The notes below the pieces were generated by a model. That model did not search any database and was not told where the DNA came from. It saw only the letters and a list, made by a program, of their open reading frames with translations. Below, piece after piece: positions 55,401 to 63,247 of a stretch of 64,000 nucleotides of DNA. How positions within the stretch are numbered: the first letter of the stretch is position 1; each line of letters opens with the position of its first letter. The stretch is from assembly GCA_937907425.1 (NCBI GenBank), contig CALCIE010000025.1, positions 83,613 through 147,612 of the forward strand, given 5' to 3'. Both the position numbers and the translations under genes were made by a program. This stretch comes from ZC4RG42 sp003242425 (lineage in GTDB: Bacteria > Pseudomonadota > Gammaproteobacteria > Burkholderiales > SG8-39).

Positions 55401-56258
55401 GGCGATGCCCGTGCCTCTCTTGATCAGGGCGCCCGTGCCGCTGATGCCCGCCGCGCCTTTGTAGTTGAAATCGCCGTGGGTGGTGTCGATGACCAGTGTG
55501 GCGTTGTTGACGATGGTCGAGACGAAGTCCTTGCTCGTGATGCCCGTGAACGCGTCGCCGATCTGCAGCGTTCCCTGCTGGATCGTGGTCTGTCCCGTGT
55601 AAGTGAGATCGCCGGTCAGGGTCTGCATCCCGGCGCCCGTTTTCACCAGGCCGCCGTCGCCGTCGATGGTGCCCGAGAAACCCGGGAAGCCCGTCGTGTT
55701 CAGGGTCAGGTCGCCGCCGACTAGGTCGATCTGGCCCGAGCCGCCCAGCCCGCCGACCGTGCTCGAGCCCAGCATTTCGAAACGGGTGTTCGCATCCGAG
55801 ATGGTGAGTGTCGCACCGTTGTCGATCCGGCCGCGCAACGTGGCGCCGTCGCCCAAGGACGTGATGCTTTCATGGTTCGCCAGACCCACGGACACGTCCA
55901 GATTGTCGAGCTGCAGAAGCCCCGTCCCGGACAGGGTGGCGGCGCTGAAATCCCAACTATGGCCGTTACCGTAAATCCTGAGCGCGTCGCTCTGGACGTC
56001 CACGGTGATGCCGGGCTTGGCCGTGGGCAGGTCGGATTGAAGCGAAATGATGTCGAACGTGTCGAGATTCACGACGATGGTGTGCGGTCCCGAATCGTCG
56101 GCGTTCGCCTGCTCGAGCGCCCAGCGCAGCGTATTCGCTCCGGCATCGTTCGCGCTCGTGACGTACCAGGTACCGGCCTGCGCAGGCGCGGCGAATACGG
56201 AGGCCAATGCCAAGGCGATCGCCTTGCGCCCCCCCACAGCGACTGCTCGGTTTTTCAT
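52479..56258 (-). CDS. classical autotransporter (type Va) with repeated beta-helix passenger
   Basis: A 1259-residue autotransporter. The signal peptide ends near AAPAQA-GTW. The passenger begins with TWYVTSANDAGANTLRWALE, a variant of the CSLREA/beta-helix start motif, and has tandem repeats of ~160-170 residues built around TTTI(x)2GTL(x)IGDATG, STIVNN, and TGTGTLTL-type PATR motifs. A helical linker with two Cys (YCDVATTRNQHALCGV) precedes the C-terminal beta-barrel (about the last 280 residues), which ends in the typical aromatic (LRSSW). GGAG is six bases before the ATG. No protease or toxin motif seen in the passenger; an adhesin role is inferred. Confidence 0.93.
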   Translation of the reverse strand: MKNRAVAVGGRKAIALALASVFAAPAQAGTWYVTSANDAGANTLRWALEQANADDSGPHTIVVNLDTFDIISLQSDLPTAKPGITVDVQSDALRIYGNGHSWDFSAATLSGTGLLQLDNLDVSVGLANHESITSLGDGATLRGRIDNGATLTISDANTRFEMLGSSTVGGLGGSGQIDLVGGDLTLNTTGFPGFSGTIDGDGGLVKTGAGMQTLTGDLTYTGQTTIQQGTLQIGDAFTGITSKDFVSTIVNNATLVIDTTHGDFNYKGAAGISGTGALIKRGTGIASIGLGNTYTGNTTVESGELRGQIDGSGTLDIKSGATFRGLASSRVGTLTGSGTLVMEAGALTAGGANTDSTFSGTIEGAGGLVKTGTGTLTLSGMLYYTGTTTIESGTLKIGDATGIMSDYFESTIVNNGALIIDARGTTGGFFYKGDAGISGTGSLTKEGDNTADLGDAHTHTYAGPTTVNGGVLRGAIANDAALTLANGTNFYMMGASRFGSLHGTGTIQMFGGDLTVGSDDTSTTFGGMIRSISGSGLVKTGSGTLTLTGQLFYNGTTTINGGTLRLGDATGLTTLAFPSTIVNNSQLVIDTTTRNFTYNASAGISGTGSLTVMGGNMASIGLGNTYSGATTIDGGVLRGQIDSDGALTIAAGAEFRAMQSSRFGALAGNGLLTIEAGDLTIDGNAGSTFGGTITGAAGSGLIKNGAGTLTLTGNSTYTGPTTINAGVLEVNGSLLSAAVVNNGGTLMGSGTVGGVDVQSGGVLAPGNSIGTLTVDGDATFRAGSVFRVEADDAGNADLLDVDGKVTINGGTVDVRATGAAYDTAIQYTILNATDGVSGKFTNVTTDLAFLSPTLNYDANSVYLTLIKGGNYCDVATTRNQHALCGVLENAAGGATGDLQTVISTLNSLSAAQARAAFNSIGGASIAHLRRAGVAFVNGFGDMLSRRLHSMATADAARANGPIMLAAVDRPSDIGMAGYGMSGQPAARHGLWMRAHGLWQDYDGDRDMAGSKLSGGALTIGADTRLKNDWVVGVSFSAGRTNLEFDGIDDDGYARGRAIGAYAGFTSGAWTYRGHLAYAWYDNRMEREVVVGALRNTAKSDFDSHSILVHGEASVDLPMGGWTLQPLFGVQVLHARSEGFTEKGAGGLNLKVDADSSTSVRTLIGAKTVHDFGKLRIEPRLVWSHDFGDINEPVKARLAAAPAAGSFQGYGAEVKRDSLIAGLGVSGKVRKGVSLFGDVQFNYNSRQHGVAALVGLRSSW
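54100..55650 (-). repeat. tandem passenger repeats in the autotransporter
   Basis: Units begin near 55560, 55080, 54570 and 54100 and are about 470-510 bases long. Each carries TTTI or TTIQ, GTL(x)IGD, STIVNN (first three), then NTYTG or HTYAG, GTL or GVLRG, and a closing GTLTLTG. The fourth unit is shortened to AAVVNNGGTL. The copies share protein motifs but DNA identity is only partial. Confidence 0.75.
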
Positions 56259-56477
56259 CTTCTTCTCCTCCCCGTGTGCCATGGCGGGGCGGGCGGATGG
56301 TAACAAAAGTGCGATCCGGCGGCACATCGCACGGGAGCATGCTCCGGACCAAACCTGAGTCGCGCGAGGAAAACCTGCACCTTCCTTGCGGCAGGCGACC
56401 CGATAACCTGCTCTCCGGGAACGCCGGCCGAGCCGCGCCGGTACAATACGGCTCCCGGTATCGAACGGACTTCAGCC

Positions 56478-56951
56478 ATGACCGACGACATCGAAGGCCT
56501 GCGCCGCATCCTCAGCACCTATCGCACCGTCGCGATGGTCGGTCTTTCGGCGGACTGGTTCCGGCCGAGCAACTTCGCCGCCAAATATTTGATCGAGCAC
56601 GGCTACACCGTCATCCCGGTCAATCCGCGCTACGAGGAGATCCTCGGGCAGAAGTGCTACAAGTCGCTGCGCGACATCCCCGTGCCGGTCGATGTGGTCG
56701 ACGTGTTCCGCAAGACCGAGGACGTGATGCCCGTCGCCGAGGACGCGATCGCCATCGGCGCCAAGGTGCTGTGGCAGCAGATCGGCGTGCTGAACTACGA
56801 AGCGGCGGCGAAGGCCGAGGCGGCGGGCCTCGAAACCGTCATGGACCGCTGCATGAAGATCGAGCACGGCCGGCTGTTCGGCGGCCTGAACTGGGTGGGC
56901 GTGAACACCAGGGTGATTTCCGCCAAACGCCCCCGTCACCTGGCGTATTGA
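56478..56951 (+). CDS. CoA-binding domain protein
   Basis: A 157-residue Rossmann-like CoA-binding domain: TVAMVGLSADWFRPSNFAAK (nucleotide loop), GYTVIPVNPRYEEILGQKCY, VDVVDVFRKTEDV and KVLWQQIGVLN. It is followed by metY (1-base gap) and may be cotranscribed. Known relatives bind CoA as a non-enzymatic domain. Confidence 0.9.
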   Translation: MTDDIEGLRRILSTYRTVAMVGLSADWFRPSNFAAKYLIEHGYTVIPVNPRYEEILGQKCYKSLRDIPVPVDVVDVFRKTEDVMPVAEDAIAIGAKVLWQQIGVLNYEAAAKAEAAGLETVMDRCMKIEHGRLFGGLNWVGVNTRVISAKRPRHLAY

Positions 56952-56952
56952 T

Positions 56953-58242
56953 ATGGCAGACAGAAATTTCGGCTTCGAAACCCTGTGCCTGCATGCGGGC
57001 CAGATTCCCGACCCGGCCACCGGCGCGCGCGCCACACCGCTGTACCAGACGACCTCCTACGTCTTCGATTCGGCCGACCACGCCGCGAGCCTGTTCAACC
57101 TCGCGACCTTCGGCAATGTCTATACGCGGCTGTCGAACCCGACCACGGCGGTGTTCGAGGAACGCATGGCGGCGCTGGAGAACGGCCGCGCCGCGGTCGC
57201 GACCGCGACAGGCCAGGCCGCGGAGATGGCCGCCGTGCTGACCATCCTCAAGGCCGGCGACCACATCGTGTCCTCCAGCACGCTCTACGGCGGCACGCAC
57301 ACGCTGTTCGACGTCAACCTGCGCAAGCTCGGCATCGAGACGACTTTCGTCGATGCCGACGACCCCGAGAACTTCCGCAAGGCGCTGCGTCCCAATACCC
57401 GCCTGCTCTACGCGGAGACCATCGGCAATCCGGGTCTCAACGTGCTCGACATCGAAGCGGTGGCGGCGATCGCCAAGGACGCGGGCGTGCCGCTGATGAT
57501 CGACAACACGGTCGCCACGCCCTATCTCTGCCGGCCGCTCGACCACGGCGCCGACATCGTCGTGCACTCGGCCACCAAGTACATCGGCGGACACGGCACC
57601 ACCATGGGCGGCGTGATCGTCGAGTCCGGCCGCTTCAACTGGGCGAACGGCAAGTTTCCCGAGATGGTCACGCCCTCGCCCGGCTATCACGGCGTGATCT
57701 TCTACGAGACTTTCGGCGACTTCGGCTACACCATGAAGGCGCGCATGGAGACCATGCGCGTGTACGGTCCCACGCTTTCGCCCTTCAACGCCTGGCAGCT
57801 CCTGCAGGGACTGGAGACGCTGCACGTGCGCATGGACCGACATTGCAGCAACGCGCTCGCGGTCGCCGAATTCCTGTCGCAGCATCCGCAGGTGGCGTGG
57901 GTGAACTACCCCGGCCTCAAAGGCAACCGCTATTACGAGCTCGCGCGCAAATACATGCCCAAGGGCGCGAGCGGCCTGCTCACCTTCGGCGTCAAGGGCG
58001 GCGCCAGGGCCGGCGAGAAGTTCATCGAGGCCGCGCACTTCATGAGCCACCTCGCCAACATCGGCGACGCCAAGACGCTCGTCATCCATCCCGCATCGAC
58101 CACCCACCGCCAGCTCTCGGAGGAGGATCAGCGCAAGGCGGGCGTCACGCCCGACATGGTGCGCATTTCGGTGGGTATCGAGACCCTGGACGACATCCTC
58201 TGGGATATCGACCAGGCGCTCGCCGCGGCGGCGAAAGCTTGA
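56953..58242 (+). CDS. metY: O-acetylhomoserine aminocarboxypropyltransferase (sulfhydrylase)
   Basis: A PLP-dependent Cys/Met metabolism enzyme making homocysteine from O-acetylhomoserine and sulfide. It is 429 residues with the typical long MetY form: TPLYQTTSYVFDSADHAASL, TRLSNPTTAVFEERMAALEN, the PLP lysine in VVHSATKYIGGHGTTMGG and the end VRISVGIETLDDILWDIDQ. It starts one base after the CoA-binding gene. Confidence 0.94.
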   Translation: MADRNFGFETLCLHAGQIPDPATGARATPLYQTTSYVFDSADHAASLFNLATFGNVYTRLSNPTTAVFEERMAALENGRAAVATATGQAAEMAAVLTILKAGDHIVSSSTLYGGTHTLFDVNLRKLGIETTFVDADDPENFRKALRPNTRLLYAETIGNPGLNVLDIEAVAAIAKDAGVPLMIDNTVATPYLCRPLDHGADIVVHSATKYIGGHGTTMGGVIVESGRFNWANGKFPEMVTPSPGYHGVIFYETFGDFGYTMKARMETMRVYGPTLSPFNAWQLLQGLETLHVRMDRHCSNALAVAEFLSQHPQVAWVNYPGLKGNRYYELARKYMPKGASGLLTFGVKGGARAGEKFIEAAHFMSHLANIGDAKTLVIHPASTTHRQLSEEDQRKAGVTPDMVRISVGIETLDDILWDIDQALAAAAKA

Positions 58243-58255
58243 ACGAGTCGACGAC

Positions 58256-59833
58256 ATGAGCGGCCAGACCTCTGTTTATCCCACGCTCCACCGCCCGGTC
58301 TTCGCGCGCAACGTCGTCTCCACCTCGCAGCCGCTCGCGGCGCAGGCGGGACTGGCGGTGCTGGCGAAGGGCGGCAACGCGGTGGACGCCGCCATCGCGA
58401 CGGCGATCACGCTCACGGTGGTGGAACCGATTTCCAACGGGGTCGGCAGCGACGCGTTTGCGCTGGTGTGGGACGGCGAACGCCTGCACGGTTTGAATGC
58501 CTCCGGCCGCGCGCCGGCGGCGTGGAAACCGGAGTATTTCCAGCACCGCATTCCCGTTCGCGGCTGGAACAGCGTCACCGTGCCCGGCGCGGTGGCGGCC
58601 TGGGTGGATCTGTCGGAGCGCTTCGGCGTGCTGCCTTTCGCCGAGCTGTTCGAGGCCGCGGTCCGCTACGCCGAAGAGGGCTTTCACGTCTCGCCCTTCG
58701 TCGCGCAGCGCTGGGCCTTGCAGGTGCCCGATCTGCAGAACCAGCCGGGCTTCGCGGAAGCCTTCATGCCGGGGGGCCGCGCGCCGCAGGAAGGAGAGCT
58801 CTTCCGTCTGCCGGCGCTCGGCCGCACGCTCGCTCGCATTGCCGAGAGCAAGGGCGAAGCGTTCTACCGCGGCGAATACGCGCTGCGTCTTGCGCAGCAC
58901 GCCGCGCAGCATCGCGGCGCCATGACGCCGGACGATCTCGCCGCGCATACGAACGACTGGGTGGAGCCGCTGTCGATCGACTACCGCGGCCTGCGGCTTC
59001 ACGAGCTGCCGCCCAACGGCCAGGGCATCGTGGCGCTGATCGCGCTCGGCATCCTGCGCCATTTCGACATGGCGGCCTACCCGGTGGACGGGCCGGACAG
59101 CCTGCATCTGCAGATCGAGGCGCTGAAGCTCGCCTTCGCCGATGCCTATCGCCACGTTGCCGATCCTGGGGCGATGGAGCTGCCGCCCGCGGCGCTCCTC
59201 GATCCCGACTACCTCGCCGAACGCGCACGCCTCATCCGGCTCGACCGCGCCCAGGATTTCGGTCACGGCGAACCGCCGCGCGGCGGCACGGTCTATCTCG
59301 CCGCCGCCGACGAGCACGGCATGATGGTGTCGTTCATCCAGTCCAACTACATGGGATTCGGCTCCGGGGTGGTGGTGCCGGGCACCGGCATCAGCCTGCA
59401 GAACCGCGGCGCGGGCTTCAATCTCGTCCCCGGCCATCCGAACTGCGTGGCGCCCGGCAAGCGGCCGTTCCAGACCATCATTCCCGGCTTCGTGACCAAG
59501 GACGGCGAGGCGTTGATGTCGCTCGGCCTCATGGGCGGCACCATGCAGCCGCAAGGCCATGTGCAGCTGATGGTGCGCATGGCCGATTACGGCCAGTCGC
59601 CGCAAAGCGCGATCGATGCGCCGCGCTTCCGTATCGAACAGGGGTTGAAGGTCAATTTCGAGGCGGCGTTCGCGCCCGAAACCATCGCCGAGCTCGCGCG
59701 CCGCGGCCATCAGCCCACGGAGCTGCCGCCCGCCTATCACGACTTCGGTTGCGCGCAGATCATCCGGCGCATCGACGGCGGTTACGTCGGCTGCTGCGAT
59801 ATGAGGCGCGACAGCCTATCGGTCGGTTTCTAG
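58256..59833 (+). CDS. gamma-glutamyltransferase-family protein
   Basis: A 525-residue Ntn-hydrolase of the gamma-glutamyltranspeptidase family. It begins with ARNVVSTSQPLAAQAGLAVL, has GGNAVDAAIATAITLTVVEP and the cleavage-site region RGGTVYLAAADEHGMMVSFI, where Thr of GGTVYL would be the new N-terminus, then GAGFNLVPGHPNCVAPGKRP. There is no signal peptide, so it would be cytoplasmic, unlike classical periplasmic GGT. It starts 13 bases after metY. Confidence 0.88.
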   Translation: MSGQTSVYPTLHRPVFARNVVSTSQPLAAQAGLAVLAKGGNAVDAAIATAITLTVVEPISNGVGSDAFALVWDGERLHGLNASGRAPAAWKPEYFQHRIPVRGWNSVTVPGAVAAWVDLSERFGVLPFAELFEAAVRYAEEGFHVSPFVAQRWALQVPDLQNQPGFAEAFMPGGRAPQEGELFRLPALGRTLARIAESKGEAFYRGEYALRLAQHAAQHRGAMTPDDLAAHTNDWVEPLSIDYRGLRLHELPPNGQGIVALIALGILRHFDMAAYPVDGPDSLHLQIEALKLAFADAYRHVADPGAMELPPAALLDPDYLAERARLIRLDRAQDFGHGEPPRGGTVYLAAADEHGMMVSFIQSNYMGFGSGVVVPGTGISLQNRGAGFNLVPGHPNCVAPGKRPFQTIIPGFVTKDGEALMSLGLMGGTMQPQGHVQLMVRMADYGQSPQSAIDAPRFRIEQGLKVNFEAAFAPETIAELARRGHQPTELPPAYHDFGCAQIIRRIDGGYVGCCDMRRDSLSVGF

Positions 59834-59880
59834 CCGCCCGCGCAGCGCGCAAAATTTCTCTCTGCATACGGCGCCCCCGC

Positions 59881-59908
59881 TTGCGGCCGGTATGCCAATC
59901 GCTATGCT
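59881..59908 (+). promoter_or_regulatory. possible promoter of the M48 protease gene
   Basis: TTGCGG (59881-59886) and TATGCT (59903-59908), 16 bases apart, about 70 bases upstream of the start. Confidence 0.45.
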
Positions 59909-59975
59909 GTGCCGCAATAAGTTGAAATAACAACAGCGACGCACCGTGGCTCGCGGCTCGTCGCGGGGAGCCGCC

Positions 59976-61505
59976 TTGGACCGTTACGAATACGAAGGCC
60001 TCGTCAGACGGCTGGAAGCGCAGGCGGACAACGCGCCGGAGCGTTTCCGCAGCAAGGTCGTGATGCTGAGCGTCTTCGCCTACGTAGCCGTTTTCGCGGT
60101 GCTCGTCGGCGGTTCGGCGCTGGTGGTGCTGGCGCTCGTCTGGGCGTACCAGAGCGAGCGCACCGCCACGGCCGTCAACTTCGGTCTGCTCGCGCTGACG
60201 CTGCTGCCCGTGCTCTATACGGCGCTGCGCACCTTCCTCATGCGCCTCGATCCGCCCGAAGGCCGTCCGCTCACTCGCGCCGAGGCGCCGAGGCTGTTCG
60301 ATACGCTGGACAAGATGCGCAACCGTTTGAGCGGACCGGCGATCCATCACGTGCTGATCGACGGCGAGTTCAACGCCGCGATCATGCAGCGGCCGCGCTG
60401 GGGCCTGTTCGGCGGACATACCAACTATCTCGTTCTCGGTCTGCCCTATCTGCTCGGCGTACCGCCGAACGAAGTGCTCGCCACCATCGCGCACGAATAC
60501 GGCCATCTGTGCGGCAACCACGGCAAGCTCGGCGCCTGGGTATATCGCCAGCGGCGCACTTTCGATGCGATGTACCGGAAGCTTCAGGACTCGACCGCAC
60601 GGAGCTGGACGCTGGCGGCCATGGCGACCGTGCTCGGCCGGTTCATGCCCTATTACAACGCCTATACCTTCGTACTGTCGCGGCAGAACGAATACGAGGC
60701 CGACCGTACTGCCACCGAGCTCGTCGGCGCGCCGGTCAACGCGCAGGGATTGGTGCGCGACACGCTGCTCGGCGAATGGATCCACGAGCGCTTCTGGCCC
60801 AAACTTTACGCGCAGGCGGACGAGCGTCCGGCACCGGCGTTCAAGCCCTACGCCGCGATGCGCATCGCTTTTTCGGCAAGCTACGACGAATGGGCCACCC
60901 AGGAACGCCTCGCGGCGGCCCTGCGGCGCGACTCCGACCTGCTCGATACCCATCCGTCGCTGCGCGACCGCCTCGATGCGATCGGACAGCGCGCGACCCT
61001 GCCTCCGCCGCTCGAACGCTCGGCGGCCGAGGTCCTGCTCGGACCGACAGCGAGGAAACTGATCGAGGAATTCGACCGGGACTGGTGGACGAGGGAGCGT
61101 GCGAACTGGGAGGCGCAGTTCCACCGTACCTCGCGCGCCAGGGCGCGGCTCGCGGAGCTGTCGAAACGGAATCTCGCCGAATTGCAGAGCCACGAGCTGC
61201 AGGAGCTGGCGCTGCTCAAGGCCGATCTGGAATCGGGCGCTAGCGCGAAACCGGTGCTGGAACATCTGTTGCGCCTGCCCGGCGGGCCGTATCCCAAAGC
61301 GGCGTATCTCTACGGCCGCATCCTGCTCGCCGAGCGGGACGAGAAGGGGTTGCAGTATCTCGTCAAGGCCGCCGATGCCGATCCCAGTCTGGCAGAAGAA
61401 GTCGGCCGGATCGGCTACGGCTATCTGCGGCAACACCACGGGGAGGCGGCCGCGGCGCAATGGTGGGAACGGTTCATGTCGCGGCACGAGGCGGCTGCGG
61501 CCTGA
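59976..61505 (+). CDS. M48-family membrane metallopeptidase
   Basis: A zinc protease with two N-terminal membrane segments (VFAYVAVFAVLVGGSALVVLAL, NFGLLALTLLPVLYTAL) and a catalytic HEYGH in LATIAHEYGHLCGNHGKL near residue 172, with the third ligand in the later NEYEADRTATEL. A TTG at 59976 with GGGGAG five bases upstream is the best start; a GTG 30 bases earlier lacks a ribosome site. The C-terminal part is a helical repeat-like region. About 509 residues. Confidence 0.88.
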   Translation: MDRYEYEGLVRRLEAQADNAPERFRSKVVMLSVFAYVAVFAVLVGGSALVVLALVWAYQSERTATAVNFGLLALTLLPVLYTALRTFLMRLDPPEGRPLTRAEAPRLFDTLDKMRNRLSGPAIHHVLIDGEFNAAIMQRPRWGLFGGHTNYLVLGLPYLLGVPPNEVLATIAHEYGHLCGNHGKLGAWVYRQRRTFDAMYRKLQDSTARSWTLAAMATVLGRFMPYYNAYTFVLSRQNEYEADRTATELVGAPVNAQGLVRDTLLGEWIHERFWPKLYAQADERPAPAFKPYAAMRIAFSASYDEWATQERLAAALRRDSDLLDTHPSLRDRLDAIGQRATLPPPLERSAAEVLLGPTARKLIEEFDRDWWTRERANWEAQFHRTSRARARLAELSKRNLAELQSHELQELALLKADLESGASAKPVLEHLLRLPGGPYPKAAYLYGRILLAERDEKGLQYLVKAADADPSLAEEVGRIGYGYLRQHHGEAAAAQWWERFMSRHEAAAA

Positions 61506-61516
61506 GGCCGCGCCAC

Positions 61517-63169
61517 TCAGAACCGGTACTGGACCTTCGCCCAGATCTGCGGATGATTCTGGCGCGAGTCGCTCTGCGCCCTGCCGCCGTGATGGCGCCA
61601 GGCCGCCGCGGCATCGACGAGCCAGGGTCCTTGCTGGAAGCGCACGCCGACACCGCCGCCCGCGAGGCTGCGATGGTTGGTGCCCGGCACCCACGGGTTG
61701 TCATTGATGCGCACCCTGCCCGCATCCCAGAACGCATAAGGCTTGAACGCGCCCGCCTGATAGCGCAGCTCGACCTGTCCCAGCACGCCTTCGTCGCCCG
61801 AACCCTCGCCCTGCGGATAGGCGCGCACGCCGTTCGCGCCGCCGAGGATCATGCGTTCCGATGAATCGAGGTTGCCGTTCGCCCATTGCGCGAACACGCG
61901 CCCGTACAGGCTGAAACCACCAGGCAGCGCCTGGATGCGCGCCACCTCTAGATTCCATTTGCCGAAGCCGCCCTCGGTTTTCGCGTTCACGTCCTGCGCG
62001 CGCAGCCCCGGCGTATCGAGGGACAGTTCGCCGACGGTCCAGGTAAGGCTGCCGTAGGTGATCCCGCCGCCGAACAATTGATCGCGCACGTCGAACTGCA
62101 GCGCAACCGGCACGCTGTGGCTGGATTTCTCGTTGCGGACGTCGAGCCGTTCGTACTCGTCCACCAGGTCCTTGTACTGGTAGCGCGCCGCGATCACGAG
62201 GTTGGCGCGGTTGCTGCGCAGGATCGGATAGCTCAGGCCGACGCTGAAGACTCTGGCCGTGCCGGTTGCGCCCAATGCCGCGAATTCCTCGCCGAGATCG
62301 TAGGCGCTTTGCGCAATCCCGATGTCGCCGCGCAGCCCAGAGGTGCCGAGCGGCAACGCGTAGCCGACGCTGCCGAAGTAAAGCTCCTCGTCGGTGGCCA
62401 TAAGCGCGGCGCTCAACTGGTCGCCCAGCATGAAGGGGCTGTTCCACACGCCCTGCGCCGTCAGCCGGTAGCTACCCGAATAGCGGTTGCCGTAGTTGTC
62501 GAGCGAGACCGCGCCGGCGAAAGGCTCGGTACGGGTGACGCGCACATCGAGATCGCCGGTACCGACCTGTTCGCCCGGACGCACCACCGGACGCACTGCC
62601 ACGCCCGGGAGATCCGAGAGGATCAGCACCGTGCGCTCGAGCGGACCGCTGCTGATGACTTCGCCGCTTCGCAGGCGCGAGAGGAAAGATTGCGCCTGCT
62701 CCGCCAGCCTGGCATCCGCGGAGGAAGCGGCCACCTTGCCGTAGCGGCCCTCGATCACCTGGATGGTGAGTCGTCCTTCGATCATCTTCTGCGCGGGCAG
62801 GAAGGCGCGTGCGAAGGGATAACCGTTCTGACGGTAGTACACCGTGATGCGGTGGCTCAGCGTCTGCAGCTCGCGCAGACTGTGTTCCTTGCCGATCGCC
62901 GGTGCGATCAGGGCATGCAGCGTCGCTTCGTCGAAGCGCGTCACGCCGGCGAACTGCACCGACTGGAGCAGCACCTTCGGTCCCGTGTCGGTTTCGGCTT
63001 CCGCAGGTTTGGGCACATCGACTTCGATGTCCACGCTCTCGGGCAGCTCCTGCTTGGGGATCTGCAACTCCTGCAGGATGCGGCCCGCGTCGGGAAGCGT
63101 TTGGGCGTGAGCGAAGGGCGCCGTGGCGAACGCCACGGCCACCGCGATGCGAGACAGCTTGAAATGCAT
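61517..63169 (-). CDS. second two-partner secretion transporter TpsB (ShlB/HecB type)
   Basis: A 550-residue Omp85-superfamily protein. Signal peptide MHFKLSRIAVAVAFATAPFAHA, POTRA domain (VLLQSVQFAGVTRFDEATLH to VIEGRYGKVAAS), barrel with the RAYP loop ANGVRAYPQGEGSGDEGV (the VRGY-equivalent) and terminal IWAKVQYRF. It lies downstream of its partner tpsA gene, the reverse of the first locus. It would export the truncated TpsA at the right edge. Confidence 0.92.
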   Translation of the reverse strand: MHFKLSRIAVAVAFATAPFAHAQTLPDAGRILQELQIPKQELPESVDIEVDVPKPAEAETDTGPKVLLQSVQFAGVTRFDEATLHALIAPAIGKEHSLRELQTLSHRITVYYRQNGYPFARAFLPAQKMIEGRLTIQVIEGRYGKVAASSADARLAEQAQSFLSRLRSGEVISSGPLERTVLILSDLPGVAVRPVVRPGEQVGTGDLDVRVTRTEPFAGAVSLDNYGNRYSGSYRLTAQGVWNSPFMLGDQLSAALMATDEELYFGSVGYALPLGTSGLRGDIGIAQSAYDLGEEFAALGATGTARVFSVGLSYPILRSNRANLVIAARYQYKDLVDEYERLDVRNEKSSHSVPVALQFDVRDQLFGGGITYGSLTWTVGELSLDTPGLRAQDVNAKTEGGFGKWNLEVARIQALPGGFSLYGRVFAQWANGNLDSSERMILGGANGVRAYPQGEGSGDEGVLGQVELRYQAGAFKPYAFWDAGRVRINDNPWVPGTNHRSLAGGGVGVRFQQGPWLVDAAAAWRHHGGRAQSDSRQNHPQIWAKVQYRF

Positions 63170-63193
63170 GGATGTGCCTTCTTGTTCTCCGTG

Positions 63194-63228
63194 GTGCGGG
63201 CAGCCGGAGCCGCCCGCACGCGTTTTTT
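63194..63228 (+). repeat. inverted repeat with T-run between tpsA2 and tpsB2
   Basis: GTGCGGGC (63194-63201) and GCCCGCAC (63212-63219) flank a 10-base loop; on the plus strand a T6 run (63223-63228) follows three bases later. This is terminator-like on the plus strand, but both genes are on the minus strand. On the transcribed strand it would sit in the tpsA-tpsB gap as a hairpin that could lower tpsB expression. Confidence 0.5.
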
Positions 63229-63247
63229 CTGAGCCGGTCGGATCCGC

